Assembly (NCBI GenBank): GCA_028823955.1
Contig: JAPPFE010000008.1
Location: forward strand, 1 to 40,890
Length of the DNA stretch: 40,890 bases
Direction: 5' to 3'
From: Candidatus Dadabacteria bacterium
Lineage (GTDB): Bacteria > Desulfobacterota_D > UBA1144 > Nemesobacterales > Nemesobacteraceae
The notes beneath the pieces were generated by a model. It saw only the letters and a program-made list of their open reading frames with translations. It searched no databases and was not told where the DNA came from. This document shows, one piece after another, positions 34,139 to 40,890 of this stretch (the first letter of the stretch is position 1; every line of letters begins with the position of its first letter). Both the position numbers and the translations under genes were made by a program.

Positions 34139-34211
34139 TCGGTTGGATTGACTCTTAGGGTGTTGGAGTGAAAAAGAGGGTGGTTCACATACGGGAATCC
34201 AATCCGACCGA
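34139..34211 (+). promoter_or_regulatory. Long stem-loop in the citrate synthase leader
   Basis: Bases 34139-34150 pair with 34200-34211 over 12 consecutive positions (one G-U), closing a 49-base loop. Inside, two short stems compete for overlapping bases: CTCTT (34152-34156) with AAGAG (34174-34178), and GTGAA (34168-34172) with TTCAC (34184-34188). The element starts soon after the predicted transcription start and ends 43 bases before the ATG. It matches no riboswitch class that I recognise. Confidence 0.5.
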
Positions 34212-34254
34212 CAACTTGATTTAAACAACTTCACTACTACGAGGAGATTCACAA

Positions 34255-35553
34255 ATGTCGAAGAACACTTTGTCCGTAAAGGATAACAGGACAGGTAAAA
34301 CATACGAGCTTGCTATAGACAACGACACCATAAGAGCCACTGACCTTCGCCAGATAAGGGTTAAGGACGAGGACTTTGGCATGATGAGTTACGACCCAGC
34401 TTTCGGGAATACGGCTTCGTGCAAAAGCAAGGTTACCTTCATTGATGGAGAAAAGGGGATCCTGAGATACAGGGGGTACCCGATAGAAGATCTGGCGAAA
34501 AAAAGCAACTTCCTCGAAGTTGCCTATCTCCTTATTCACGGTGAGCTGCCTAACAAATCGCAATATGACAGCTGGGTTCACGACATAACGCATCACACGT
34601 ACGTGCATGAAAACATAAGGAAGCTCATGGATGGATTCCGCTACGACGCGCACCCGATGGGCATGCTTCTTGCGACCGTCGGAGCCCTCTCGACCTTCTA
34701 TCCGGGGGCAAAGGACATATTCGATACCGACGTGCAGAAACTTGAGATAAGAAGGCTTATAGCGAAGACGCCGACCATAGCCGGATTTTCCTACAGGCAT
34801 ATAATGGGTCTTCCATATGTATACCCCGACAACGAACTCAGCTACGCCGGGAATTTCCTTTCAATGATGTTCAAGATGACCGAGACCAAGTATGAGCCGA
34901 ATCCGGCGATAGAGAAAGCGATAGACGTTCTTTTCATCCTCCATGCCGACCACGAGCAGAACTGCAGCGCAAGCGCGATGAGAAACGTCGGAAGCTCCCA
35001 TCCGGATCCTTACTCCGCGGCCGCTGCGGCGATTGCCGCACTGTACGGTCCTCTTCACGGCGGAGCGAACGAGGCGGTGCTTGAAATGCTTGCCGACATA
35101 GGCTCGATTGACAAGATTCCGCAGTACATAGAAAGGGCCAAGAAAGGAGAATTCAGGCTCATGGGCTTCGGGCACAGGGTGTACAAGGCTTACGATCCGA
35201 GAGCGGCGATAATAAAGGATATAGCCCACGACGTGTTTGAAGTCACCGGGAAAAATCCTCTGCTCGACATAGCGCTTGAGCTTGAGAGAATAGCCCTTGA
35301 AGATGACTATTTCGTAAGAAGAAGGCTTTACCCGAACGTTGATTTCTACTCTGGACTCATATACCAGAGCATAGGTCTTCCCACGAGCATGTTTACCGTG
35401 CTTTTCGCGATAGCGAGGATGGCCGGGTGGCTTGCCCAGTGGCTTGAGCTGATGAACGACCCCGAAACCAGAATCGCAAGGCCCAGGCAGGTTTATCTGG
35501 GGGAAGATAATAGAAAATACGTGGCGATGAGCAAAAGGCGTAAGAAGAAGTAG
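34255..35553 (+). CDS. gltA: Citrate synthase (type II)
   Basis: Citrate synthase condenses oxaloacetate and acetyl-CoA at the entrance of the TCA cycle. The 432-residue protein resembles the Gram-negative GltA type. It has the N-terminal beta domain with GILRYRGYPIEDLAKKS, His230/His233 in LHADHEQNCSASAMRNVGSS, catalytic His268 in GPLHGGANEA, His307 in FGHRVYKAYDPRA, and catalytic Asp363 in PNVDFYSGLIY. RPRQVYLGE lies near the C-terminus. GAGGAG (34241-34246) is eight bases before the ATG. The leader carries a large stem-loop that may regulate it. It is separated by about 400 bases from the next gene. Confidence 0.97.
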   Translation: MSKNTLSVKDNRTGKTYELAIDNDTIRATDLRQIRVKDEDFGMMSYDPAFGNTASCKSKVTFIDGEKGILRYRGYPIEDLAKKSNFLEVAYLLIHGELPNKSQYDSWVHDITHHTYVHENIRKLMDGFRYDAHPMGMLLATVGALSTFYPGAKDIFDTDVQKLEIRRLIAKTPTIAGFSYRHIMGLPYVYPDNELSYAGNFLSMMFKMTETKYEPNPAIEKAIDVLFILHADHEQNCSASAMRNVGSSHPDPYSAAAAAIAALYGPLHGGANEAVLEMLADIGSIDKIPQYIERAKKGEFRLMGFGHRVYKAYDPRAAIIKDIAHDVFEVTGKNPLLDIALELERIALEDDYFVRRRLYPNVDFYSGLIYQSIGLPTSMFTVLFAIARMAGWLAQWLELMNDPETRIARPRQVYLGEDNRKYVAMSKRRKKK

Positions 35554-35777
35554 TCGATCAATCTTACGAATTGCCTTCTGGGCGTTTCCTAGAACTTTTT
35601 CAAGTCGCTCCACACGAAGGTTGATTTTGCTGCAAGCGCGTTCTACTTTCTCTATCTCTTCTTTAGAGAATGTGTTTCTGTAAAGGAATTAGCAGAAGGT
35701 GGATAGGGGATGGGTAGAATTCCACCAATGAATTAACACACCCGCTGCATATCCGCTAAAACAAGGCCTCCTTCGCG

Positions 35778-35799
35778 CTCAATCCAAACTTGGATTGAG
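35778..35799. repeat. 22-bp palindrome (10-bp arms, 2-bp centre)
   Basis: CTCAATCCAA (35778-35787) and TTGGATTGAG (35790-35799) are perfect complements around AC. Purine/pyrimidine arms outside (CCTCC at 35767-35771 and GGAGG at 35800-35804) could lengthen the hairpin. It lies about 85 bases before the -10 of the downstream gene, a plausible operator position. It shares TTGGATTGA with the gltA leader stem. Confidence 0.6.
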
Positions 35800-35881
35800 G
35801 GGAGGACCTATAAGGGATGAGACTGTTCTTTCAACCGGTGCCATGTTTGTCCGGTCAATTCCGTAATTCCAATTCCTTTCA

Positions 35882-35887
35882 TATAAT
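35882..35887 (+). promoter_or_regulatory. Putative -10 element for the amidohydrolase lipoprotein gene
   Basis: Perfect TATAAT without a clear -35. The surrounding TATAATAGACCT is identical to the 12 bases at the leaderless promoter of 15097. Confidence 0.4.
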
Positions 35888-35959
35888 AGACCTTGCCGGA
35901 TTATGTTGCTATCAAAAGGAGAGATTGGTAGAATAGCAATTACTGGTTGTTCTCCATTG

Positions 35960-37465
35960 ATGAAATACAGACAAGCCAATCTCACTAAGCAAGAATCTGT
36001 GAAGGCGGTACTCGTAGCGATCCAGCTCTTGGTCCTTTTTGCGCTTTCCGGTTGTGGTTCCACATCTTCGAATTTGTGCAGTGACGCGCAGGTAGCATCT
36101 TCCGCCGAGTCTGCTCGACATTCCCAACGCTGTGAAGTTTCTATCCGACAATCTGATGAGACAATTATCATAGGGAATCTGATTAAAGACGCCGGCGGAG
36201 CAAAGTGCGGCGCAATCCTTATACGCGACGGCCACATTCTTGATATTCTTGATATTGGCAAGACAAACAGCATCGAAGCAAAAATTCCCGATGCCTCGGT
36301 ATTTGATTGCAGCAGTTCGTACATTTCGCCTGGCCTGATAAATCCGCATGAACACCCGGATTGGAGCGGAGGATTTCCGGATCCGATGACGCGTTCCGTG
36401 TATTCGCACCGTGATCAATGGCGGGGCGTAGCCGGCCCGGAGTATTATGCGGTCGAGTTTGAGAGGGTTGAGGAAGATGTCCGGAAATTCTGGATAGAAC
36501 TCCGCCACCTTCTGTCCGGCACCACCACGATGGCCGGTTCAGGCGGCATTGAGGGACTTGTTAAAAATGCGGGTGGTCGTCCCGGAGACGAAACAAGGTA
36601 CTTCTATCTTGCTGAGATGGAGACGTTTCCCTACGGTTTTGACGCTACCGAGGAACTCAGCGGGTTTTCTTGCCCGTTAGCGCCAACCGAGTCCCGCGAT
36701 CCCCGCAGCCTTTTTCTTGAGTTTGAGGACAAACCGCCCTATGTGCCCCACATTGCGGAGGGAACCAACTGCACGGCGGAAATTGAAGGGAAGTTCTATC
36801 TGGATTATGTCTCGAAGAACCCGGAGCGGCGTTACTCCCTTATCCACGGAGTGGGGCTGAGCCGTCAAGACGTTGAGCGCCTGAAAGACCTTGACGTGAC
36901 TCTTATCTGGTCGCCGAGGTCGAACGTGGTTCTTTACGGGACCACAGTCGATATTCCGAACGCATTGCGGGCCGGCGCCCGGGTCGCGATCAGTACGGAT
37001 TGGTCATACTCGGGTTCGTACAATCTCCTTGAGGAATTTCGCTGTGCCGAGCATATTGACAATGCGCAATGGGATGACCATCTGTCGGGAAGCGACTACT
37101 GGCGCATGGCTACGGAGCACGCAGCGTACTCGCTGGAGGTAGAAAAACTGACCGGCAAGCTGGAGCAGGGCTTTGCGGCGGATATCATGATATTTCGGAA
37201 GCGGACTAATGACCCCTTTAAAGACCTGATTTCATCGGAGGTATCGGATGTCATTGCAACGTTTGTTGACGGCGAACTTCTCAGTGGATACAGCGGTTCT
37301 TTCGACCCTTCTCATCTTCCGGCCCAATGCTCGCACCGTATCGGGCAGCATTTCATTTGCGTTGACTATACAAAGGACTACTCCTTCAGTCATGAAGAGC
37401 TGCTGAGTTCCAACAAGAATGCGGTTCCCCTGTTCTCACCGGACAGGCAAGCCAGTTGTGAATGA
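35960..37465 (+). CDS. Amidohydrolase-superfamily lipoprotein
   Basis: The 501-residue product is predicted to be exported and lipid-anchored. It has a basic N-region, a hydrophobic stretch AVLVAIQLLVLFA and a lipobox LSGC with Cys32. The mature part has the metal-dependent amidohydrolase pattern: His130 and His132 (INPHEHPDW), His264 and Glu267 (YVPHIAEG), His296 (LIHGVGLS) and Asp347 (ISTDWS). SPRSNVVLYGTTVD recalls the TrzA/AtzA/SsnA deaminase branch. The C-terminal strand GFAADIMIF is usual. The substrate is unknown. Start: ATG 35960 gives a normal signal peptide; ATG 35903 would add 19 residues, and neither has a good binding site. Arginine is mostly CGN and isoleucine ATT/ATC, unlike the neighbours, suggesting transfer. 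Confidence 0.82.
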   Translation: MKYRQANLTKQESVKAVLVAIQLLVLFALSGCGSTSSNLCSDAQVASSAESARHSQRCEVSIRQSDETIIIGNLIKDAGGAKCGAILIRDGHILDILDIGKTNSIEAKIPDASVFDCSSSYISPGLINPHEHPDWSGGFPDPMTRSVYSHRDQWRGVAGPEYYAVEFERVEEDVRKFWIELRHLLSGTTTMAGSGGIEGLVKNAGGRPGDETRYFYLAEMETFPYGFDATEELSGFSCPLAPTESRDPRSLFLEFEDKPPYVPHIAEGTNCTAEIEGKFYLDYVSKNPERRYSLIHGVGLSRQDVERLKDLDVTLIWSPRSNVVLYGTTVDIPNALRAGARVAISTDWSYSGSYNLLEEFRCAEHIDNAQWDDHLSGSDYWRMATEHAAYSLEVEKLTGKLEQGFAADIMIFRKRTNDPFKDLISSEVSDVIATFVDGELLSGYSGSFDPSHLPAQCSHRIGQHFICVDYTKDYSFSHEELLSSNKNAVPLFSPDRQASCE

Positions 37466-37488
37466 CCAATAGGAGCTATTGGTTCTTT
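37465..37488 (+). terminator. Putative hairpin terminator after the amidohydrolase gene
   Basis: ACCAATAG and CTATTGGT form an 8-bp stem with a three-base loop that begins at the stop codon, followed by TTCTTT. The stem is AT-rich and the U tract is short, so efficiency is uncertain. Confidence 0.45.
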
Positions 37489-37580
37489 AAGCAGTTTTTT
37501 CAAAAAGGACTCACAAACTCGGGAATCCGGAATTCTTAAAAGTTGTTCCAGCAAAAAGCAATACGGAGAAACACCTGCGC

Positions 37581-37928
37581 CTAACTTGCCGAAAAATGTT
37601 TTCCTATTATGGTGTTGTAGTAGTAGTCAATCGTGTGCTCGGTATTGGCTATTAGGATTGAGATGGCCTCGTTACGGCCTCTCTCCGATAGAATAAATGC
37701 TTTCCCACTGTTTTCGCGCGCTGCTTTTTCCTCGAGCATTTCCAGAAAAGAGTCTTTGAAGGTGTCTCTGTCATCCCGAAGGGCTGTCTCAAGCAGGGCT
37801 TCGTCCTGAAGATCGTATTTTTTCTTTTCTATCTCCTCGCGAAGCGCTAGAGAGAATTTCTCAAGATCAAGTTCAGGGAAGTTTTCCCTGGCGATTTCCT
37901 CGAATACGCGGAGCAGTTCTTCCATCAT
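37581..37928 (-). CDS. Uncharacterised small protein coupled to an M42 aminopeptidase
   Basis: I do not recognise the family. The 115-residue product is highly charged and mostly helical by pattern. It has ELLRVFEEIARENFPELDLE, LREEIEKKKYDLQDEALLET, FLEMLEEKAARENSGKAFIL and the C-terminal IANTEHTIDYYYNTIIGKHF. It has no signal peptide, membrane segment or cysteine. The spacing of acidic and hydrophobic residues suits a soluble helical protein. The ATG at 37928 overlaps the stop of the M42 gene (ATGA), so the two are translated together; another ATG follows one codon later. Its coupling suggests a partner or regulator of the peptidase, which is inference only. Confidence 0.75.
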   Translation of the reverse strand: MMEELLRVFEEIARENFPELDLEKFSLALREEIEKKKYDLQDEALLETALRDDRDTFKDSFLEMLEEKAARENSGKAFILSERGRNEAISILIANTEHTIDYYYNTIIGKHFSAS

Positions 37929-38983
37929 TGTTGCTGAGCGCCCTGATGCTGGTTTGAGAGACTGAATTTTCCTATGTCACTGAGCAGGCATGACACCAGA
38001 TCTATTGTGTGACTGATATCGCTTTTATAGGCGATGGAACTCGGGCTGTGAAGATATCTTGTCGGAACTGACAGGACGGCCGCCCTGGTCCCCTTTCCGG
38101 TGACCTGCATGGCGGTTGCGTTTGTGCTGCCCGCTTTTTTTACTGTTATCTGGTAAGGGATTTCGTTTTTCTCCGCAAGTTCCTTTATAAAAAAGCTGAA
38201 TGGTCTGTGCGCCACCAGGAACCTGTCTGAAAGCCTGATCTCGGGTCCCTTGCCGATATTGGCAAAGGATTTGCTTTCCGAGACCCCCGGTATGTCCATT
38301 GCCACAGTGCCTTCAAGTGCGACAGCGAAGTCCGGTTCGTAAACCGGCGTTATTACCCTCGCCCCGCGAAGCCCGACTTCTTCCTGCACGGTAAATGTAA
38401 CTATGAGATTGCAGCCCGGATTCGGAGTCTTTCGAAGAGCTTCGATTATTACGAAAAGACCCATCCTGTCGTCAATGGCCTTTGAGATTACGGAATCCTC
38501 GGTTTCATCGAGGGAAGTGTCAAATGACACCATGTCCCCTATTTTTACTAGGTCGGCGACTTTTTCAGGACTGAGCCCAAGATCGACCGCGCAGTCTTCA
38601 ATTTCCGGAACCTCCTTGGCCCCTCCGCTGCTCCTGGTCACGTGGGGTGGAACCGCTGCCACCACCCCCTTTAGAGGTTCTTTTCCCCAAACCACCAGGC
38701 GCTGTCCGTAAAAACCCCTGGCGTCCATTCCTCCAAGCGGGGTTACCCTTAAAAATCCTCTGTTATCTATATGGTGTACCATGAATCCCACTTCGTCCAT
38801 GTGGGCGTCAAGAACAAGAGTGGGACCGTCTCCCGGGATGCGGGCGATTATGTTTCCAAGAACGTCTTCGGTGATGTCTTCTGAGAATTTCTTTATTTCC
38901 TCAAGCAGAATCGCCTTCACCTTGCCCTCATCCCCGGGCATTCCTGGAGTGTCGCAGAGCTTCTTTAAGAGTTTTATATCCAT
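37925..38983 (-). CDS. M42 family metallopeptidase (glutamyl/tetrahedral aminopeptidase-like)
   Basis: M42 enzymes are cytosolic dinuclear-metal aminopeptidases, usually dodecameric, that finish peptide breakdown. The 352-residue protein has His61/Asp63 (DAHMDEVG), Asp171 (KAIDDRMG), Glu201-Glu202 (VQEEVGLRGA), Glu224 in ALEGT (Asp in many relatives) and the C-terminal His in RYLHSPSS. KKAGSTNATAMQV is also typical. There is an M42-type PDZ-like insertion around 70-165. The tail SLSNQHQGAQQQ is glutamine-rich and not conserved. The ATG is at 38983. It is followed by the small unknown gene with an ATGA overlap and diverges from rarA. Confidence 0.93.
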   Translation of the reverse strand: MDIKLLKKLCDTPGMPGDEGKVKAILLEEIKKFSEDITEDVLGNIIARIPGDGPTLVLDAHMDEVGFMVHHIDNRGFLRVTPLGGMDARGFYGQRLVVWGKEPLKGVVAAVPPHVTRSSGGAKEVPEIEDCAVDLGLSPEKVADLVKIGDMVSFDTSLDETEDSVISKAIDDRMGLFVIIEALRKTPNPGCNLIVTFTVQEEVGLRGARVITPVYEPDFAVALEGTVAMDIPGVSESKSFANIGKGPEIRLSDRFLVAHRPFSFFIKELAEKNEIPYQITVKKAGSTNATAMQVTGKGTRAAVLSVPTRYLHSPSSIAYKSDISHTIDLVSCLLSDIGKFSLSNQHQGAQQQ

Positions 38984-39116
38984 GATGGGCTGATTATAAC
39001 CAAACGGCCTTTTTTTCCAAAACCGACGGAGATAGGCGAAAGCCCTTCGGATTGATTTATATGGCTTTAAGCTCTAATCTTTATACGAAAGCGCGAATTC
39101 AAAACGGGAGACAGAC

Positions 39117-40427
39117 TTGAACCCAGACGACCCCGGTCTTTTCAAACCTCAGAAAGAATCTCTTCCTCTTCCCGAGAGAATGAGACCCGAGAGCATAGAA
39201 CAGATGGTAGGCCAGGAGCATCTGATAGGGCCTGACGGCCTTGTGACGAAAACGCTTGAGGCCGGGGGGGCGCATTCCATGATATTCTGGGGTCCTCCAG
39301 GGACGGGGAAAACAACGCTTTCAAGGCTTATCGCGGGCAGGGCGGGTGCAAGGTTCGTGCAGATAAACGCGATTTCCTCAGGAGTGAAGGAACTGAGGGA
39401 TATTGTCGCAGCCGCTAAAGACGCTCTTTACTCCGGGCGCAAGACCGTGCTTTTCATCGATGAAATACACAGATTCAACAAGGCGCAGCAGGCGGCGCTT
39501 CTAAAAAGCGTCGAAGAGGGGGTTTTGATTCTCATAGGGGCTACGACCGAGAACCCTTCGTTTGAGGTCATAAGCCCGCTTCTCTCCCGCTGCCAGGTTT
39601 ATGTTCTTAACCCGCTCTCAGCGCAGGAGCTTGACCAGATACTCGAAAAAGTTCTCTCCGGGGACGAACTTCTTGCGGGCACCGGTATTTCGGCCGAGGC
39701 TCGAGCCGAACTCATAGCGCTTTGCGGCGGAGACGCCAGGGTTATGCTCAACGCCCTCGAGATCGGTTCTTCTCTTCTTCGTTCAAAGAAACTTGCTGAG
39801 ATTGACTCTGATCTCGTGAAGGAAATCTTCCAGAAAACGGGCCTTCTCTACGACAGGGCGGGGGAGGAGCACTACAATACGATTTCCGCCTTCATAAAAA
39901 GCGTTAGGGGAAGCGACCCCGACGCGGCGGTCTACTACCTGGCGAGAATGCTTGAGGCGGGAGAGGATCCGAAGTTCATCGCCAGGCGTCTTGTGATACT
40001 TGCTTCAGAGGACATCGGAAACGCAGAACCCTACGCGCTTACCCTGGCGACCGACTGTTTCACGGCGGTCAATTACGTGGGGATGCCTGAGAGCAGCATA
40101 ATTCTCTCCCAGGTAACCACCTATCTTGCCAGTTGTCCCAAGAGCAACGCCGCATACAAGGCTATACGGAGAGCGGAAAAAGACGTGAGGAATAATCCCG
40201 GCCTCCAGATTCCGCTTCACCTGAGAAACGCCCCGACAGAACTAATGAAGGATCTCGGCTACAAAAAGGGCTACAAGTACGCCCACAACTACGAGGATCA
40301 CTTCGTCGAGGACGATTTTCTTCCCGAAGAGATAAAAGACAGCGTTTACTACGAACCCACGGACAAGGGAAGGGAGGCGAATCTCAAGAAATATCTGGAA
40401 GCCAGATGGAAAAAGAGAAAAAAATGA
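39117..40427 (+). CDS. rarA: Replication-associated recombination protein A (RarA/MgsA AAA ATPase)
   Basis: RarA acts at stalled replication forks and is related to the clamp loader. The 436-residue protein starts at a TTG with GGGAG six bases upstream. It has RMRPESIEQMVGQEHLIG and Walker A FWGPPGTGKTTLSRL. Walker B is VLFIDEIHRFNKAQQAALLK, sensor 1 is IGATTENPSFEV, and the arginine finger region is LLSRCQVY. The C-terminal tetramerisation domain has YNTISAFIKSVRGSDPDAA, YYLARMLEAGEDPKFIARRL and EDIGNAEP. The end (PTELMKDLGYKKGYKYAHNY) is diagnostic. It converges with gloA nine bases away. Confidence 0.96.
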   Translation: MNPDDPGLFKPQKESLPLPERMRPESIEQMVGQEHLIGPDGLVTKTLEAGGAHSMIFWGPPGTGKTTLSRLIAGRAGARFVQINAISSGVKELRDIVAAAKDALYSGRKTVLFIDEIHRFNKAQQAALLKSVEEGVLILIGATTENPSFEVISPLLSRCQVYVLNPLSAQELDQILEKVLSGDELLAGTGISAEARAELIALCGGDARVMLNALEIGSSLLRSKKLAEIDSDLVKEIFQKTGLLYDRAGEEHYNTISAFIKSVRGSDPDAAVYYLARMLEAGEDPKFIARRLVILASEDIGNAEPYALTLATDCFTAVNYVGMPESSIILSQVTTYLASCPKSNAAYKAIRRAEKDVRNNPGLQIPLHLRNAPTELMKDLGYKKGYKYAHNYEDHFVEDDFLPEEIKDSVYYEPTDKGREANLKKYLEARWKKRKK

Positions 40428-40436
40428 TCGGGGAAA

Positions 40437-40820
40437 TCAGTTCTTTCTCTGTATAAGCTCGATTTTATACGAATCGGGATCCTCGACGAAAGCTATCACG
40501 GTGGTTCCGTGTTTCATGGGTCCCGGGGCTCTGGTTACGCGTCCCCCGGCCTGTTCTATTTTCTCACAGGTTGCATATATGTCTTCGACACCAAATGCCA
40601 TGTGACCGTAACCTTCTCCAAGGTCGTATTGTGAGGTGTCCCAGTTATGAGTAAGTTCGAGGAAAGGTTCTGTGTTGCCTCCGTAGCCCAGAAAAGCAAG
40701 CGTGAAGCGGCCTTCTGGGTAATCGGTTTTCCTGTGAAACTTAAGACCAATGACATCGGTATAGAACGCGACTGACTTTTCAAGGTCGCCGACCCTTATC
40801 ATTGTGTGAAGATATTCCAT
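40437..40820 (-). CDS. gloA: Lactoylglutathione lyase (glyoxalase I)
   Basis: Glyoxalase I isomerises the methylglyoxal-glutathione hemithioacetal. The 127-residue VOC-fold protein has the four metal ligands at the expected places: His5 (YLHTMIRV), Glu55 (FLELTHNW), His73 (GYGHMAFGV) and Glu121 (YKIELI). MIRVGDLEKSVAFYTDVIGL and FVEDPDSYKIELI are the signatures of the Ni2+-type bacterial enzyme. It has its own probable promoter to the right and converges on rarA. Confidence 0.95.
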   Translation of the reverse strand: MEYLHTMIRVGDLEKSVAFYTDVIGLKFHRKTDYPEGRFTLAFLGYGGNTEPFLELTHNWDTSQYDLGEGYGHMAFGVEDIYATCEKIEQAGGRVTRAPGPMKHGTTVIAFVEDPDSYKIELIQRKN

Positions 40821-40860
40821 GCGTCTGCCCGCCTGGTTTGTCCGATTTTGCTTATCAATT

Positions 40861-40890
40861 ATTATACTCTGTGATCTCCTGAGCGGTAAA
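40861..40890 (-). promoter_or_regulatory. Putative promoter for gloA
   Basis: On the minus strand TTTACC (40890-40885) is 18 bases ahead of a perfect TATAAT (40866-40861). Transcription would start about 30-35 bases before the gloA ATG. The window edge cuts off further upstream sequence. Confidence 0.5.

Larger units (their letters stand above)
35554..35959. other. Intergenic region between gltA and amidohydrolase lipoprotein gene
   Basis: About 400 bases without a convincing gene. It has a 22-bp palindrome (35778-35799) and a TATAAT (35882-35887). A 36-codon frame around 35590-35703 reads FFKSLHTKVDFAASAFYFLY without a start codon and may be debris of a membrane protein. No repeat or transposon end was recognised. 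Confidence 0.5.

Noticed and set aside
35590-35703. Short frame resembling the start of a YihY/BrkB membrane protein (VDFAASAFYFLY)
   Set aside because: Only 36 codons, no start codon, and the likeness rests on a few hydrophobic residues. It is noted as possible debris and not called.

Overview
The window is chromosomal DNA from a bacterium with moderate GC content. It appears to be a Gram-negative, menaquinone- or ubiquinone-using organism from a little-studied lineage. The host genes favour AGA/AGG arginine and ATA isoleucine codons, and TTG/GTG starts are common even in ribosomal protein genes. The phylum cannot be fixed from sequence reading alone; an uncultured lineage near the old Deltaproteobacteria, such as Dadabacteria, is only a guess.

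Region 1 (1-15079) is one co-directional S10-spc-alpha ribosomal supercluster: (tufA end)-rpsJ-rplC-rplD-rplW-rplB-rpsS-rplV-rpsC-rplP-rpmC-rpsQ-rplN-rplX-rplE-rpsN-rpsH-rplF-rplR-rpsE-rplO-secY-adk-map-infA-rpmJ-rpsM-rpsK-rpsD-rpoA-rplQ. Genes are separated by a few bases or overlap, and a weak terminator follows rplQ. The order is canonical except that rpmD (L30) is missing between rpsE and rplO. S14, S4 and L36 all keep zinc-binding cysteines, and L17 carries a long charged tail.

Region 2 (15110-21129) holds metabolic genes. On the plus strand are a luciferase-like flavin oxidoreductase with a probably leaderless transcript, a TIGR01777-type epimerase and pdxH. Converging on the minus strand are a quinone C-methyltransferase (ubiE/menG), metF, an SRPBCC protein and an MFS transporter. 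A possible disrupted small gene precedes metF.

Region 3 (21130-29259) starts from a divergent promoter region, then a probable frameshifted small gene, alr, dtd, smpB and its partner tmRNA (ssrA, encoded tag AEPINALAA). A solitary STAS protein on the minus strand follows, then rdgB-type nucleotide pyrophosphatase, pyrG and an RNB-domain exoribonuclease.

Region 4 (29326-40890) has an adrenodoxin-reductase-like ferredoxin-NADP+ reductase (minus), a GAF-containing PEP phosphotransferase (ptsP) directly followed by a site-2 protease, and citrate synthase with a structured leader. Next come an amidohydrolase-superfamily lipoprotein with foreign-looking codon use and a palindrome upstream, an M42 aminopeptidase with a coupled unknown protein, rarA and gloA.

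No CRISPR array, tRNA or rRNA gene, insertion sequence, phage or recognisable defence cluster was seen. Most of the window is housekeeping. The parts that merit a second look are the structured citrate synthase leader, the palindrome and apparently transferred amidohydrolase, the two broken small genes, the L17 tail and the uncharacterised partner of the M42 peptidase.
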